This document shows positions 52,871-63,890 of a stretch of DNA of 64,000 nt, piece after piece. Within the stretch, counting starts at the first letter, position 1, and each line of letters starts with the position of its first letter. The stretch lies in contig NZ_SGXJ01000001.1 in assembly GCF_004216905.1 (NCBI RefSeq), forward strand, positions 1,674,001-1,738,000, in the 5' to 3' direction. The stretch is from Kribbella sp. VKM Ac-2569. Lineage in GTDB: Bacteria; Actinomycetota; Actinomycetes; Propionibacteriales; Kribbellaceae. The translations under genes were made by a program, and so were the position numbers. Under the pieces are notes generated by a model that saw only the letters and a program-made list of their open reading frames with translations, ran no database searches and was not told the origin of the DNA.

Positions 52871-55800
52871 ATGAAACGTTCAGTGGGGTGTGGAGTACTG
52901 GCTGTAGCGTTGGCTGCCGGTGTGCTGAGCGTGCCATCAGGTGCGCATGCCGCGGGTGACCTCACGCTGCGGTCGGGGGAGTTGACGGTCACCGTCGGGG
53001 CGGACTTTCCCCGGGTGGTCAAGTACGTCGACAACGCCTCCGGGCAGGCCCTCGGGGGTCAGCCGGACGCGATCTCGACGGTCATGATCGACGGGGTGAC
53101 CCGCACCGCGCATCTCGCCGCGTCGCCGACGGTCGACGGCGGACGAGCGTCGTACACGCTGGCCTTCGACGCCCTGCCCGGCGTCGAACTGGATGCGAGC
53201 CTGAGCGTGACGGGGCGGGTGACGAAGTTCGCGATCGACGCGGTGCGCGACACCGAGACGAGTCGCGTGCACACCATCGACATCCCCGACCACGACCTGG
53301 TCTCGGTGGCGAGCACGGACGCGGGCGCGACGACTGCGTTCACCACGCTGGATCCGGATTCGACGCGGACCGCAGACAAGATCACGCCGGTCACCGCGAG
53401 CACGCCGGGCGACACGGCCGCGACCGGAGCGGCGTACGCGTTCGTCAACACCAGCGGGCTCGCGGCGGGTATCGAGTCGAACTCGACGTACGACAAGCCG
53501 TCCGGGCCATCGGTCGACGACGGCGCCCGGTTCTGGCACCGCGCTCGCAAGGCCGCCGACGGCAGTACGCGCGTCGGCGTGTGGAGCGGCCAATGGACGT
53601 ACCGTGCCGACACCTCGCCGTACACCGAACCGCTCCCCTGGGCGAAGGTCGTCGTCACGCCCGACGCGAACAACGACCAGACGGTCGACTGGGAGGACGG
53701 CGCGGTCGCGTTCCGCTCGATCATGACCGAGCCGAACGGCGGCGACCAGGTCAAGAACCGGGTGATCACACACATCCCGTTCAACTTCGCCAGCCAGGCC
53801 ACGCACCCGTTCCTGCGGACGCTCGACGACGTCAAGCGGATCTCGCTGGCCACCGATGGCCTCGGCCAGATGGCGGTCCTCAAGGGGTACGGCGCTGAAG
53901 GCCACGACTCCGCCCACCCGGACTACGGCGGAAACTACAACAACCGCGCCGGCGGCCTGACCGACCTGAACACGCTGCTCAAGCAGGGCAAGACCTGGAA
54001 CGCGGCATTCGGCGTCCACGTCAACGCAACCGAGTCCTACCCGGAGGCGAACGCGTTCAGCGAGGACCTGGTCGACAAGAACGCCAAGGGCTGGAACTGG
54101 CTGAACCAGAGCTACTACATCAAGCAGCGCCCGGATCTTGCCTCCGGCAACATCGTGAAGCGGTTCCAGCAGCTTCGCGACGAGACCGACAAGAACCTGC
54201 AGGAGCTCTACATCGACGTGTACTACCAGTCGGGCTGGCTCGCCGACGGCCTGTCCCGGCAGCTCGCCGGCCAGGGCTGGCAGATCGCCACCGAGTGGGC
54301 CGACCGGCACGAGCGGACGTCGCTGTGGTCGCACTGGGCCAACGACCTCGACTACGGCGGCGCCACCAACAAGGGCCTGAACTCGCAGATCATCCGGTTC
54401 GTCCGCAACCACGAGAAGGACGTCTGGAACAACGACCCGATCCTCGGCCAGACCGCGATCGTCGAGTTCGAGGGCTGGACCGGCGAGACCGACTGGAACG
54501 CGTTCTACACCAACGTCTGGCAGCGCAACCTGCCGGCGAAGTTCCTGCAGCAGCAGAAGATCCTGGACTGGAACAGCAGCGACATCACGTTCACCGGCGG
54601 CGTCCGCGGCGCGGTCGAGAACGGCAAGCGGACCGTGTACGTCGGGAACTCGAAGGTGCTCGACGGCGACAAGTACCTGCTGCCGTGGGACAACAACAAG
54701 AAGCTGTACCACTACAACCCGACGGGCGGCCACACCACCTGGCAGGTGCCCGCGGCGTTCGCCGGTACCCGGTCCTTCTCCGTCTACAAGCTGACCGACA
54801 CCGGCCGGGTCAAGGTCGCCACCGCGCCCGTCCGCAACGGCAGCATCAGCCTCGACACGAAGGCCGGCCAGCCGTACGTCGTCTACCCGGACACGGCGCC
54901 GACGCCGCGGCCCGCGAACTGGGGCGAGAGCTCGCACGTCCAGGACCCCGGCTTCAACGCCGGCAACCTCGCGGCCTGGAACGTCACCGGTAATGCGACG
55001 ATCAGCACCCTCGAGAACGGGCAGCACGTCGCCGAACTCGGTACGAAGGCGTCGTCTATCCGGCAGCAACTCACCGGCCTGACCCGCGGGCGCACGTACA
55101 GCGCCTCCGCCTGGATCGAGGTCGAACCGGGCAAGTCCCGCCCGACCACGGTGACCGTCGACGGCGCTCGCAACCAGGTCACCAGATCGACGGCGCAGAA
55201 CATGGTTGCCTCCGACGACAAACACGAGGCGTACTACCAGCGCGCTCGTGTCGTGTTCCAGGCCAAGGGAAGCATGGCCGACCTGACCATCGGGGCAGGT
55301 GCGGGTGCGGCGCGGGTTCGTCTCGACGATGTGCGGGTGGTCGAGACGACGAGCCCCGCGGCCGGGCTGGTCGACGACTTCGAGCACGTGGACCAGGGCT
55401 GGGGCCCGTTCGTGAAGGGTGATGCCGGTGGTGTCACCGACCCGCGGACAGTGCTCGCTCCCAAGCATGCGCCGTACACGCAGGCAGGCTGGAACGGGAA
55501 GCTCGTCGATGACGTGCTCGACGGCAACTGGTCGCTCAAGTCGCACGAGGAGAACCAAGGGCTGGTCTACCGGACCGCGCCGTGGACGGTGAACTTCCAG
55601 CCGGGCCACAAGTACAAGGTCAGCTTCGACTACGAGAGCGGCCGCGCGGGGCAGTACGCGTGGGTCCAGGGTGTCGACCGGCCGGCGTCCGTCGAGGTCA
55701 AGGCGACGCCGATTGGCGAACAGCGGACGAAGGCGACGTTCAACCAGGAGTTCGTGGCCGGCTGCGGCGGCGACTACTGGGTCGGACTGCGCAAGCTCAC

Positions 55801-56623
55801 CGACGGTGGCGACCAGAGCGACTTCATCATGGACAACTTCGCCGTGACGGATCTCGGTACGACGTCGCAGCCGGCGGACTGTACGTCGGTCGCGGTGTCG
55901 GGCCTGACCGGGCTTGTCTCCGGTGAAGCGAACACCGTCACCACCACATTCACCAACAACGATGTGGTAGCCGTCAGCAACATCACACTGAGCCTGACCG
56001 CACCGGACGGGTGGACCGTCACAGCTACCACGCCGGCGACCCACGCGACCGTTGCCGCAGGCACCAGTGCGACGACCACGTGGGACGTGACGCCCCCGGC
56101 CGGTACGCCGGAGGGCAAGTACCCGGTGACGGCGACGGGTGGTCAGGCAACGATCAGCGCGGAAGCGACCGTGCTGCCGCCGGGGATCGTTCCGCAGTCC
56201 CGGATCAAGGTGGCCGACGTGAGCAGTGAGGACGTCGCCACGGGTGGTGCCGCAACCTCGGCGCTGGACGGAAACCCCAGCACCCTTTGGCATTCCGCCT
56301 GGTCCGAGGTCAGTACGCCGGCTGGCTACCCGCACTACATGACACTCGATCTCGGGTCGACGTACCAGGTGAACGGGTTCGGCTACCTGCCGCGGCAGAG
56401 TGGCACGAACGGGATGTTCAAGGGGTACGAGATCTATGTGAGCGCGGACGGTCAGGACTGGGGTACGCCGGTTGCGACCGGGCAGTTCCCGAACTCCACC
56501 GCCGTACAGCGGGTCGACTTCACCGCCAAGCCCGGCCGGTACGTGAAGTTCGTCGGCACCAGTTCGCTCAACGGCGCGGTCTTCGGATCGGCCGCCGAGT
56601 TCAACGTCTACGGCATCCACTAG
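52871..56623 (+). CDS. secreted GH101 endo-alpha-N-acetylgalactosaminidase with CBM32
   Basis: A 1250-aa exported enzyme releasing Gal-beta-1,3-GalNAc from O-glycoproteins. Signal peptide MKRSVGCGVLAVALAAGVLS with cleavage near AHAA. The catalytic barrel (about 270-600) has FGVHVNATESYPEA, the probable nucleophile Asp in LYIDVYYQSGW, and the acid/base Glu in IATEWADRHE. Carbohydrate-binding beta units follow (about 700-1000), then a NEW3-type domain (about 1025-1105) and a C-terminal F5/8C (CBM32) domain (STLWHSAW ... FKGYEIYVSADGQDW). Start ATG 52871; the ribosome site is weak. A TTGACG hexamer at 52835-52840 could be a -35 element. Confidence 0.93.
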   Translation: MKRSVGCGVLAVALAAGVLSVPSGAHAAGDLTLRSGELTVTVGADFPRVVKYVDNASGQALGGQPDAISTVMIDGVTRTAHLAASPTVDGGRASYTLAFDALPGVELDASLSVTGRVTKFAIDAVRDTETSRVHTIDIPDHDLVSVASTDAGATTAFTTLDPDSTRTADKITPVTASTPGDTAATGAAYAFVNTSGLAAGIESNSTYDKPSGPSVDDGARFWHRARKAADGSTRVGVWSGQWTYRADTSPYTEPLPWAKVVVTPDANNDQTVDWEDGAVAFRSIMTEPNGGDQVKNRVITHIPFNFASQATHPFLRTLDDVKRISLATDGLGQMAVLKGYGAEGHDSAHPDYGGNYNNRAGGLTDLNTLLKQGKTWNAAFGVHVNATESYPEANAFSEDLVDKNAKGWNWLNQSYYIKQRPDLASGNIVKRFQQLRDETDKNLQELYIDVYYQSGWLADGLSRQLAGQGWQIATEWADRHERTSLWSHWANDLDYGGATNKGLNSQIIRFVRNHEKDVWNNDPILGQTAIVEFEGWTGETDWNAFYTNVWQRNLPAKFLQQQKILDWNSSDITFTGGVRGAVENGKRTVYVGNSKVLDGDKYLLPWDNNKKLYHYNPTGGHTTWQVPAAFAGTRSFSVYKLTDTGRVKVATAPVRNGSISLDTKAGQPYVVYPDTAPTPRPANWGESSHVQDPGFNAGNLAAWNVTGNATISTLENGQHVAELGTKASSIRQQLTGLTRGRTYSASAWIEVEPGKSRPTTVTVDGARNQVTRSTAQNMVASDDKHEAYYQRARVVFQAKGSMADLTIGAGAGAARVRLDDVRVVETTSPAAGLVDDFEHVDQGWGPFVKGDAGGVTDPRTVLAPKHAPYTQAGWNGKLVDDVLDGNWSLKSHEENQGLVYRTAPWTVNFQPGHKYKVSFDYESGRAGQYAWVQGVDRPASVEVKATPIGEQRTKATFNQEFVAGCGGDYWVGLRKLTDGGDQSDFIMDNFAVTDLGTTSQPADCTSVAVSGLTGLVSGEANTVTTTFTNNDVVAVSNITLSLTAPDGWTVTATTPATHATVAAGTSATTTWDVTPPAGTPEGKYPVTATGGQATISAEATVLPPGIVPQSRIKVADVSSEDVATGGAATSALDGNPSTLWHSAWSEVSTPAGYPHYMTLDLGSTYQVNGFGYLPRQSGTNGMFKGYEIYVSADGQDWGTPVATGQFPNSTAVQRVDFTAKPGRYVKFVGTSSLNGAVFGSAAEFNVYGIH

Positions 56624-57864
56624 GCCGGTGTCTCTGGTCCGGCTGGGAGCACCAGCCGGGCCAGGGCGCCGCCGTCCGGTGCCTCGCCGAACGTCAGCTC
56701 GGCGCCGAGGACCTTGGCGTGCCCGACTGCGATGGTCAGGCCGAGGCCGTGCCCGGCGCCGCGTTCAGCCATCCCGGACCGGAACCGGCGCGGGCCCTCG
56801 GCAATCAGTTCCTCGGGGTAACCGTTGCCGTGGTCAACGACCTCGACCGTCCGGCCGCAGACCGTGACCTCGACCGGCGGCCGGCCGTGCCGCAACCCGT
56901 TGACGATCAGGTTCGCCAGGATCCGCTCGATCCGCCGCGAGTCGGTCGACACCGTCTCGTCCGGCCCGGTCTGGTGCACGATCACGCTGTCCGGCGCGAG
57001 CGACTGCTGCATCCGCAACCGCCCGACCGCCGAGCCCACGAACGCGCCGAGCCCGACCAGTTCCAGATCGGCCTGCTCGACACCCGAGTCGAACCGGGCG
57101 ATCTCCAGGAGATCCTCGACCAGCCGCCGCAGCACCTTCGCCCGGTCGCGCACCAGTTCGCTGGGACGTCCCGGAGGCAATAGCTCGGCGGCGGTGGTCA
57201 GCCCGGTCACCGGCGTACGCAGATCGTGCGCGACGTCCGCCGTGAACCGGCGCTCTGCCTCGAGCTGACCGCGCAGCGAGCTCGCCATCGTGTCGAGCGC
57301 GGTCGCCAGCGACTGCACCTCGTCCTTGCCCTTGCCAACGGCCTCGGCGGCGGACGCGTCCAGGTCGCCCGCCGCGATTCGCCGAGCCGTACCCGCGACC
57401 GCGACGATCCGTTTGGACAGACTGCCGGCCAGGATCACGCTGACCAGTGCGACCAGCGCGACCGTGCCGATCCCGCCAAGGACCAGGGCCTGCTGCAACG
57501 CCTTCATCGAGTCGTCGGTGCTCTCGTAGTCCTGCTCGATCGAGAGCACCTTGCCGTCCTTGACCGCGACCGCCGCCCACATCTTCGCGTGCGGCGATCC
57601 GGTCTTGAACGTGGCCCGCTTGCCTTCGAGCACCGCCTCCCGCAACTGCGGCGGCAGGTCCGGATCGTCCAGCTTCGCCCCGAACACCGGTACGTCGTTG
57701 GTGTCGTAGCTCTGCGCTGCGAGCTGGATCCGCTCGTCGGCGAAGCTGCGCGTCCGGTCCAGCCGGGCCGACTGGGCCTGGGTGTAGACCGCGACGCACA
57801 GCACCAGGATCGCGAGCGCGGAGACCAGCAGGAAGATGAGACCGAGCTTGCCGCGCAGTCCCAT
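56620..57864 (-). CDS. sensor histidine kinase, CseC-like
   Basis: A 414-aa membrane kinase. TM1 (GLIFLLVSALAILVLCVAV), an extracytoplasmic loop of about 95 residues, TM2 (LGGIGTVALVALVSVILAG), HAMP, H-box FTADVAHDLRTPVTGL, N-box NLIVNGLRHG, and ATP lid GAGHGLGL. The G1 box is DHGNG. It is the third gene of a lipoprotein-regulator-kinase operon, the layout of Streptomyces cseA-cseB-cseC. The stop interlocks with the GH101 stop (CTAG). Confidence 0.9.
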   Translation of the reverse strand: MGLRGKLGLIFLLVSALAILVLCVAVYTQAQSARLDRTRSFADERIQLAAQSYDTNDVPVFGAKLDDPDLPPQLREAVLEGKRATFKTGSPHAKMWAAVAVKDGKVLSIEQDYESTDDSMKALQQALVLGGIGTVALVALVSVILAGSLSKRIVAVAGTARRIAAGDLDASAAEAVGKGKDEVQSLATALDTMASSLRGQLEAERRFTADVAHDLRTPVTGLTTAAELLPPGRPSELVRDRAKVLRRLVEDLLEIARFDSGVEQADLELVGLGAFVGSAVGRLRMQQSLAPDSVIVHQTGPDETVSTDSRRIERILANLIVNGLRHGRPPVEVTVCGRTVEVVDHGNGYPEELIAEGPRRFRSGMAERGAGHGLGLTIAVGHAKVLGAELTFGEAPDGGALARLVLPAGPETPA

Positions 57865-57867
57865 CGA

Positions 57868-58566
57868 CTATGCCCGCAGCTTGTACCCGAAGCCGCGGAC
57901 GGTTTCGATGCGGTCGGCACCGATCTTGGTCCGAAGCCGCTGCAGGTGGACGTCGACCAGCCGGCCGTCGCCGCCCCACTCGTAGTCCCAGACCCGTTGC
58001 AGCAAGGTCGACCGGCTCAGCACCACACCGGGGTTGTTCGCGAACTCGATCAGGAGCTTGAGCTCGGTCGGCGTCAGCTGGACGGTCTGTCCGCTGCGCC
58101 GTACCTCCAGCGCCTCCCGATCCAGCTCGAGGTCGCCGAACGACTCGACGCCGGAGCCGACCGCCGGTGCCGGACGCTCCGGGTCGGAGACCGCGCGCCG
58201 CATCACCGCCCGCAGCCGTGCCACCAGCACCTGGGTGTCGAACGGTTTGGTCACGTAGTCGTCGGCGCCTGCTTCCAGGCCGAGTACGACGTCGAGCGCG
58301 TCTCCGCGCGCGGACACCATCACGATCGGGACCGTGCTGGTCTCGCGGATCCGTCGGCACACCGAGATTCCGTCCAGCCCGGGCAGCATGATGTCGAGCA
58401 TCACGACGTCCGGATGGATCTTCTCGAATCGCTCGATCGCTTCCAGGCCGTCCTCGGCCGTGGTCACGTCGTAGCCGTGCCGCTCGAGGGTCAACTGGGT
58501 CGCCTCACGGATCACCGCGTCGTCCTCAACCATGAGAATGCGCGCTGCCGGTTCTTCCGGTACCAC
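57868..58566 (-). CDS. OmpR-family response regulator, CseB-like
   Basis: A 232-aa regulator. The receiver has acidic pocket EDD (14-16), phospho-Asp58 in MLDIMLPG and VTKPF; the winged-helix C-terminus has LTPTELKLLIEF and GFGYKLRA. Starts with GTG 58566, 9 nt after GGGAGA, 14 bp downstream of the lipoprotein stop; 3 bp separate it from the kinase. By analogy with CseB it would drive an envelope-stress sigma factor gene, which is absent from the window. Confidence 0.92.
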   Translation of the reverse strand: MVPEEPAARILMVEDDAVIREATQLTLERHGYDVTTAEDGLEAIERFEKIHPDVVMLDIMLPGLDGISVCRRIRETSTVPIVMVSARGDALDVVLGLEAGADDYVTKPFDTQVLVARLRAVMRRAVSDPERPAPAVGSGVESFGDLELDREALEVRRSGQTVQLTPTELKLLIEFANNPGVVLSRSTLLQRVWDYEWGGDGRLVDVHLQRLRTKIGADRIETVRGFGYKLRA

Positions 58567-58580
58567 GAACTTGAGTCTCC

Positions 58581-59201
58581 CTACTGGTCCGTCGAGCTCA
58601 CCTTGATCATCTGCCGACCGTTCCAACGGTAGACCTCGACCCGTCGGCCGGACGGGCAGCAGACCGGGTCGTCGATCGCGAAGATCTTCGACTCGACCAC
58701 CAGGTCACCTTGCGGGCTGGCGTTCACGGTCGGTTGCTCGACATCCAGGTCCCAGATCGGTCGCGGGCCGGTTGGCTCGACGGCGATCAGGAAGATACCG
58801 AAGACGAACTTCTCCAGAGTATGGATCAGGACGATCTGCTGAGGTGTACCGCTGTGCAATACATCAACGGTCTTACCCCTGCTGAGGCAACGCGAAATCA
58901 CGGTGCAATTCGAAAGGACTGTCCGCGAGTAGCTGGACAGGTGCCGATCGGCGAGCAGCCGGGACCGGACTTTGTACAGGTCGACGGCCACTTCGGGGGT
59001 GCGTTCGGGGCGCGGAGAGGCGCTGCCGGTGCCGAACGCGACCGACGGCGTCGGGGTCGTCGGAGGGGGCGATTCGGGGCCCTCCACCCGCAGACCTCCG
59101 CCGTTCCCGCAGGCGGCGAGCGTGATCGTCGCGGCCACCGCGGCGACGGCAGGCAGCACGGTACGGCGCCACAGACCCATCGGGCGCCTCCTACCCTGCA
59201 T
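58581..59201 (-). CDS. lipoprotein, CseA-like negative modulator
   Basis: A 206-aa lipoprotein: signal RRTVLPAVAAVAATITL with lipobox LAAC, then a Pro/Thr-rich linker and a compact domain with Cys pairs (SNCTVISRCLS, DPVCCPSGRRV). Being first in the operon with an OmpR regulator and kinase matches cseA, whose product damps the CseBC system in Streptomyces. Sequence identity to CseA cannot be judged here. ATG 59201 has GGGGGGA upstream. Confidence 0.78.
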   Translation of the reverse strand: MQGRRRPMGLWRRTVLPAVAAVAATITLAACGNGGGLRVEGPESPPPTTPTPSVAFGTGSASPRPERTPEVAVDLYKVRSRLLADRHLSSYSRTVLSNCTVISRCLSRGKTVDVLHSGTPQQIVLIHTLEKFVFGIFLIAVEPTGPRPIWDLDVEQPTVNASPQGDLVVESKIFAIDDPVCCPSGRRVEVYRWNGRQMIKVSSTDQ

Positions 59202-59318
59202 CAAGTCCCCCCGCGGATTCGTACACGTCCTCACTTCCATGGTGTCGGCCGGACGTCACATTCGACGGGCGTGGACGTCGAGTGGCCTCGACAGTTGCAT
59301 TGCGGTTCCGTCACAGCG

Positions 59319-60695
59319 TCAGCCGGCAACGACCTTTCCCGGATTCAGCAGGTTCTTCGGGTCCAGGGCGGTCTTGATCGCCCGGTGCACGTCGAGCGCG
59401 ACCGGACCGATCTCCTCGGCCAGCCAGGTGCGCTTCAGGACCCCGACGCCGTGCTCGCCGGTGATCGTGCCGCCGAGCTCCAGCCCGATCTCCATCACCC
59501 GGTCGAACGCGACCTGGGCCCGCTCGGCCTGCGCCGGATCGGTCTGGTCGAAGACGACCGTCGGGTGCATGTTGCCGTCGCCGGCGTGCCCGAGGACACC
59601 GATCGTGATGTCCAGCTCGGCCGACAGCGCCTCGATCCGGCCGATGAACTCGGCCAGCCGCGAGCGCGGTACGGCGACGTCGTCGATCATCGTCGTACCG
59701 AGTTCCTCCAGGGCGGTCAGCGCGGCACGGCGGCCCTCGAGCAGCAGCTCGCCCTCGGCGTCGTCCTCGGCCTCGATGCACTCCAGCGCGCCGTGGTCGC
59801 GGCACAGCTTGGCCACCGCGGCGACATCGGCCGCGCCCGCCTCGCCGCCCGCGTCGGACTGGGCGATCAGCATCGCGGCGGCCTCGTCGGGCAGGTCCAT
59901 CCGCTTGTACTTGTTGACCGCGCGGATCGTGGTCCGGTCCATGATCTCCAGCAGGCTCAGCGAGACGCCGCTGCGGATGATCTCCAGGATCGCGTTCCCG
60001 GCCTCGACGCCGGAGCCGAACAGGGCGGCCATCGTCTTCGGCTTCGCGGCGGCCGGGCGCAGCGCCAGGGTCGCCTCGGTGATGATGCCGAGCGTGCCTT
60101 CGCTGCCGACGATCAGCTTCGCCAGGTCGTACCCGGCGACGCCCTTCACGGTCTTCCGCCCGGTCCGCAGGATCCGGCCGTCGGCGAGCACGACCTCCAG
60201 ACCGAGCACGTAGTCCGTGGTCACGCCGTACTTCACGCAGCACAGGCCGCCCGAGTTCGTGGACAGATTGCCGCCGATCGAGCAGAACTCCCAGCTGGAC
60301 GGGTCCGGCGGGTAGAACAGCCCGTGCTCGGCGACCGCGCGGGACAGGACCGCGTTGTAGACGCCCGGCTGCGTGACGACGTACCGGTCGATGGGCTCGA
60401 TCGCCAGGATCCGGTCCATCTTCTCCAGCGAGATCACGATGCAGCCGTCGAGCGCGTTGGCGGCGCCGGACAGGCCGGACCGCGCGCCCTGCGGCACGAT
60501 CGGTACGCCGGCCTCGGCCGCGACCCGCACCGCCGCCTGGACGTGCGCGGTCTCCCGGGCCAGGACGACGGCGAGCGGAACCCCGGCCGGGCAGAACATC
60601 GCCCGGTCGTACCGGTAGCTCTCCATCCGGTCCGGATCGGTCACCAGCGCCTCGGGCGGCAGTACCTGACGCAGCTGCTCGACAACCTCACTCAT
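59319..60695 (-). CDS. FAD-linked 2-hydroxyacid oxidase, GlcD-like
   Basis: A 458-aa VAO-type flavoenzyme. FAD-binding region: VPIVPQGARSGLSGAAN and DPSSWEFCSIGGNLSTNSGG; C-terminal FAD-oxidase part with GHAGDGNMHP and ITGEHGVGVLKR, ending in DPKNLLNPGKV. Glycolate or D-lactate dehydrogenases look like this. GlcE and GlcF partners are absent, so a single-subunit D-lactate/2-hydroxyacid dehydrogenase is as likely. Confidence 0.92.
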   Translation of the reverse strand: MSEVVEQLRQVLPPEALVTDPDRMESYRYDRAMFCPAGVPLAVVLARETAHVQAAVRVAAEAGVPIVPQGARSGLSGAANALDGCIVISLEKMDRILAIEPIDRYVVTQPGVYNAVLSRAVAEHGLFYPPDPSSWEFCSIGGNLSTNSGGLCCVKYGVTTDYVLGLEVVLADGRILRTGRKTVKGVAGYDLAKLIVGSEGTLGIITEATLALRPAAAKPKTMAALFGSGVEAGNAILEIIRSGVSLSLLEIMDRTTIRAVNKYKRMDLPDEAAAMLIAQSDAGGEAGAADVAAVAKLCRDHGALECIEAEDDAEGELLLEGRRAALTALEELGTTMIDDVAVPRSRLAEFIGRIEALSAELDITIGVLGHAGDGNMHPTVVFDQTDPAQAERAQVAFDRVMEIGLELGGTITGEHGVGVLKRTWLAEEIGPVALDVHRAIKTALDPKNLLNPGKVVAG

Positions 60696-60739
60696 GAGTC
60701 GAGCCTAATGAATACTCCGCGGTACTGCGCGTCCGAGTT

Positions 60740-61213
60740 TCAGCGGGTGCGCTTGGTGATGTTCTCCGAGATCTCTTCGTAGCCGCCGCCGTAGTTGTGG
60801 TACTCGCGGCCGATCGCGGCGAACGTGATGCTTCCGGCGGTTGCCTTCACCTTCGGTGTCCGGCAGGTGCGCTGGCCCTGGATCACCGAGCCGTTGCCGC
60901 CGCTGCTGTCGCAGCTGAGCACCCGGCCGTTGTTGCCGCCGCCGTACTGCACCAGAAAGGCGTTGGCCTTCGCGTTGGCGACGAGCGGCGACGCCATGGT
61001 GATCTCGGCCCAGTACTGGTAGCAGCTGTCCCGGACGAGCCGGACCGTTCCCCAGCTGGGCGGCTGATGGTTACGCAGCATCGGCGCCGATGCGATGGAC
61101 CTCGCGCCCGAGCAGCTGGCGGCCGTGGCCGCCTCGGCCGGTAGGGCGGACAACGCGATCGCGCCTACGCCGGCCAGGCCGGCGGTGCTGAGCAGAATGC
61201 TCAGTGTCTTCAT
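60740..61213 (-). CDS. small secreted protein of unknown function
   Basis: A 157-aa exported protein: MKTLSILLSTAGLAGVGAIA leader with cleavage near AEAA. The mature part has four Cys (SCSGARS, SCYQYW, SCDSSGG, TCRTPKV), likely two disulfides, and a terminal basic tail. YQYWAEITMA resembles small actinobacterial secreted proteins of undefined role. Its ribosome site AGGAAGGG is locked in a strong hairpin upstream. Confidence 0.75.
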   Translation of the reverse strand: MKTLSILLSTAGLAGVGAIALSALPAEAATAASCSGARSIASAPMLRNHQPPSWGTVRLVRDSCYQYWAEITMASPLVANAKANAFLVQYGGGNNGRVLSCDSSGGNGSVIQGQRTCRTPKVKATAGSITFAAIGREYHNYGGGYEEISENITKRTR

Positions 61214-61221
61214 GACGAAAC

Positions 61222-61259
61222 CCTTCCTGAGTGCACGCCCCGACGCCCACTCAGGAAGG
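61222..61259 (-). promoter_or_regulatory. hairpin sequestering the ribosome site of the small secreted protein
   Basis: Perfect 12-bp arms CCTTCCTGAGTG (61222-61233) and CACTCAGGAAGG (61248-61259) around 14 nt. In the transcript the proximal arm ends with GGAAGG, the Shine-Dalgarno for ATG 61213, so folding would block initiation. It could alternatively be an operator. The rest of the 161-bp gap to hppD shows nothing further. Confidence 0.7.
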
Positions 61260-61374
61260 CACACTACGCGAACGGAGCCTGCCCGGACAGTCATTCCGGT
61301 AATCGGACGGCGACACGCCGTGTGCAGTTGCTACCGGCAAGGTTCTGGGCCTCGGTAACGCGTTTAACCAGGTC

Positions 61375-63190
<1,816 letters not shown>

Positions 63191-63194
<4 letters not shown>

Positions 63195-63835
63195 GCGAGG
63201 CGTTTGGCTACTTCTACTGCGGCTCGGGCCACGCGGGGGCCTACGAAGTCGCGGTCGAGTTTGCCGAGGACGACGACACCGATGGAGGCCTCGACGCCGG
63301 GGACGCCCAGAACGGGTGACGACACGCCTTGGGCGCCGGCCTGGAGTTCGCCGGAGGTGACGACGAAGGGGCGGCCGGCGGGGTCGGGTTTGCGGCGGCC
63401 GGCCAGGATCGCCTTGCCGGCGGCGCCCTGGTCGAGCGAGTGCCGGGAACCCATCCGGTAGGAGACGTGGTAGTCGGTCCAGCTCGGCTCGACGACCGCG
63501 ATCGCGAGCGCCTCCTCACCGTCGGCAACCGTCAGGTGCGCGGTGGCGCCGGTGTCCTCGGCGAGCGAGCGCAGGACCGGGAGCGCGGCGTCACGCAGCG
63601 TCGGCTGCACGCGCCGGCTGTAGTGCAGTACGGCGAGACCGAGGCGGGCGCGCCCCTCGCTGTCACGACGTACGAGTCGATGCAGCTCGAGCGTGTTCAC
63701 CAGGCGGTACACGACTGTCCGGCTGACGCCGAGCGCCGCGGCGAGCTCGGTGATGGACAGCCCGTCGGGGGCGTCCGCCAGCAACTCGAGGACAGTCAGC
63801 CCCCGGTCGAGCGTCTGCGAGGTCTCGGCTGGCAC
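63191..63835 (-). CDS. IclR-family regulator
   Basis: A 214-aa regulator: N-terminal winged helix (QTLDRGLTVLELLADAPDGLSITELAAALGVSRTVVYRLVNTL) and an effector domain that is shorter than the usual 250-aa total: the part between GAAGKAILAG and GVSSPVLG is contracted. GTG start at 63835. The stop interlocks with the Lrp gene (CTAG). Its own upstream region shares GGTATCCG with the hmgA promoter region, so it may also act on tyrosine catabolism. Confidence 0.88.
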
Positions 63836-63890
63836 GCTGCCAGGGTATCCGTTATTCGGGCGCGGCCCGATGGCACCGTATCTTGCTGCC

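Noticed and set aside
52937-56620. Open antisense frame of over 1200 codons across the GH101 gene
   Set aside because: Same artefact: low-complexity Val/Arg/Asp sequence with no recognisable motif, while the plus strand encodes a clear GH101 enzyme.
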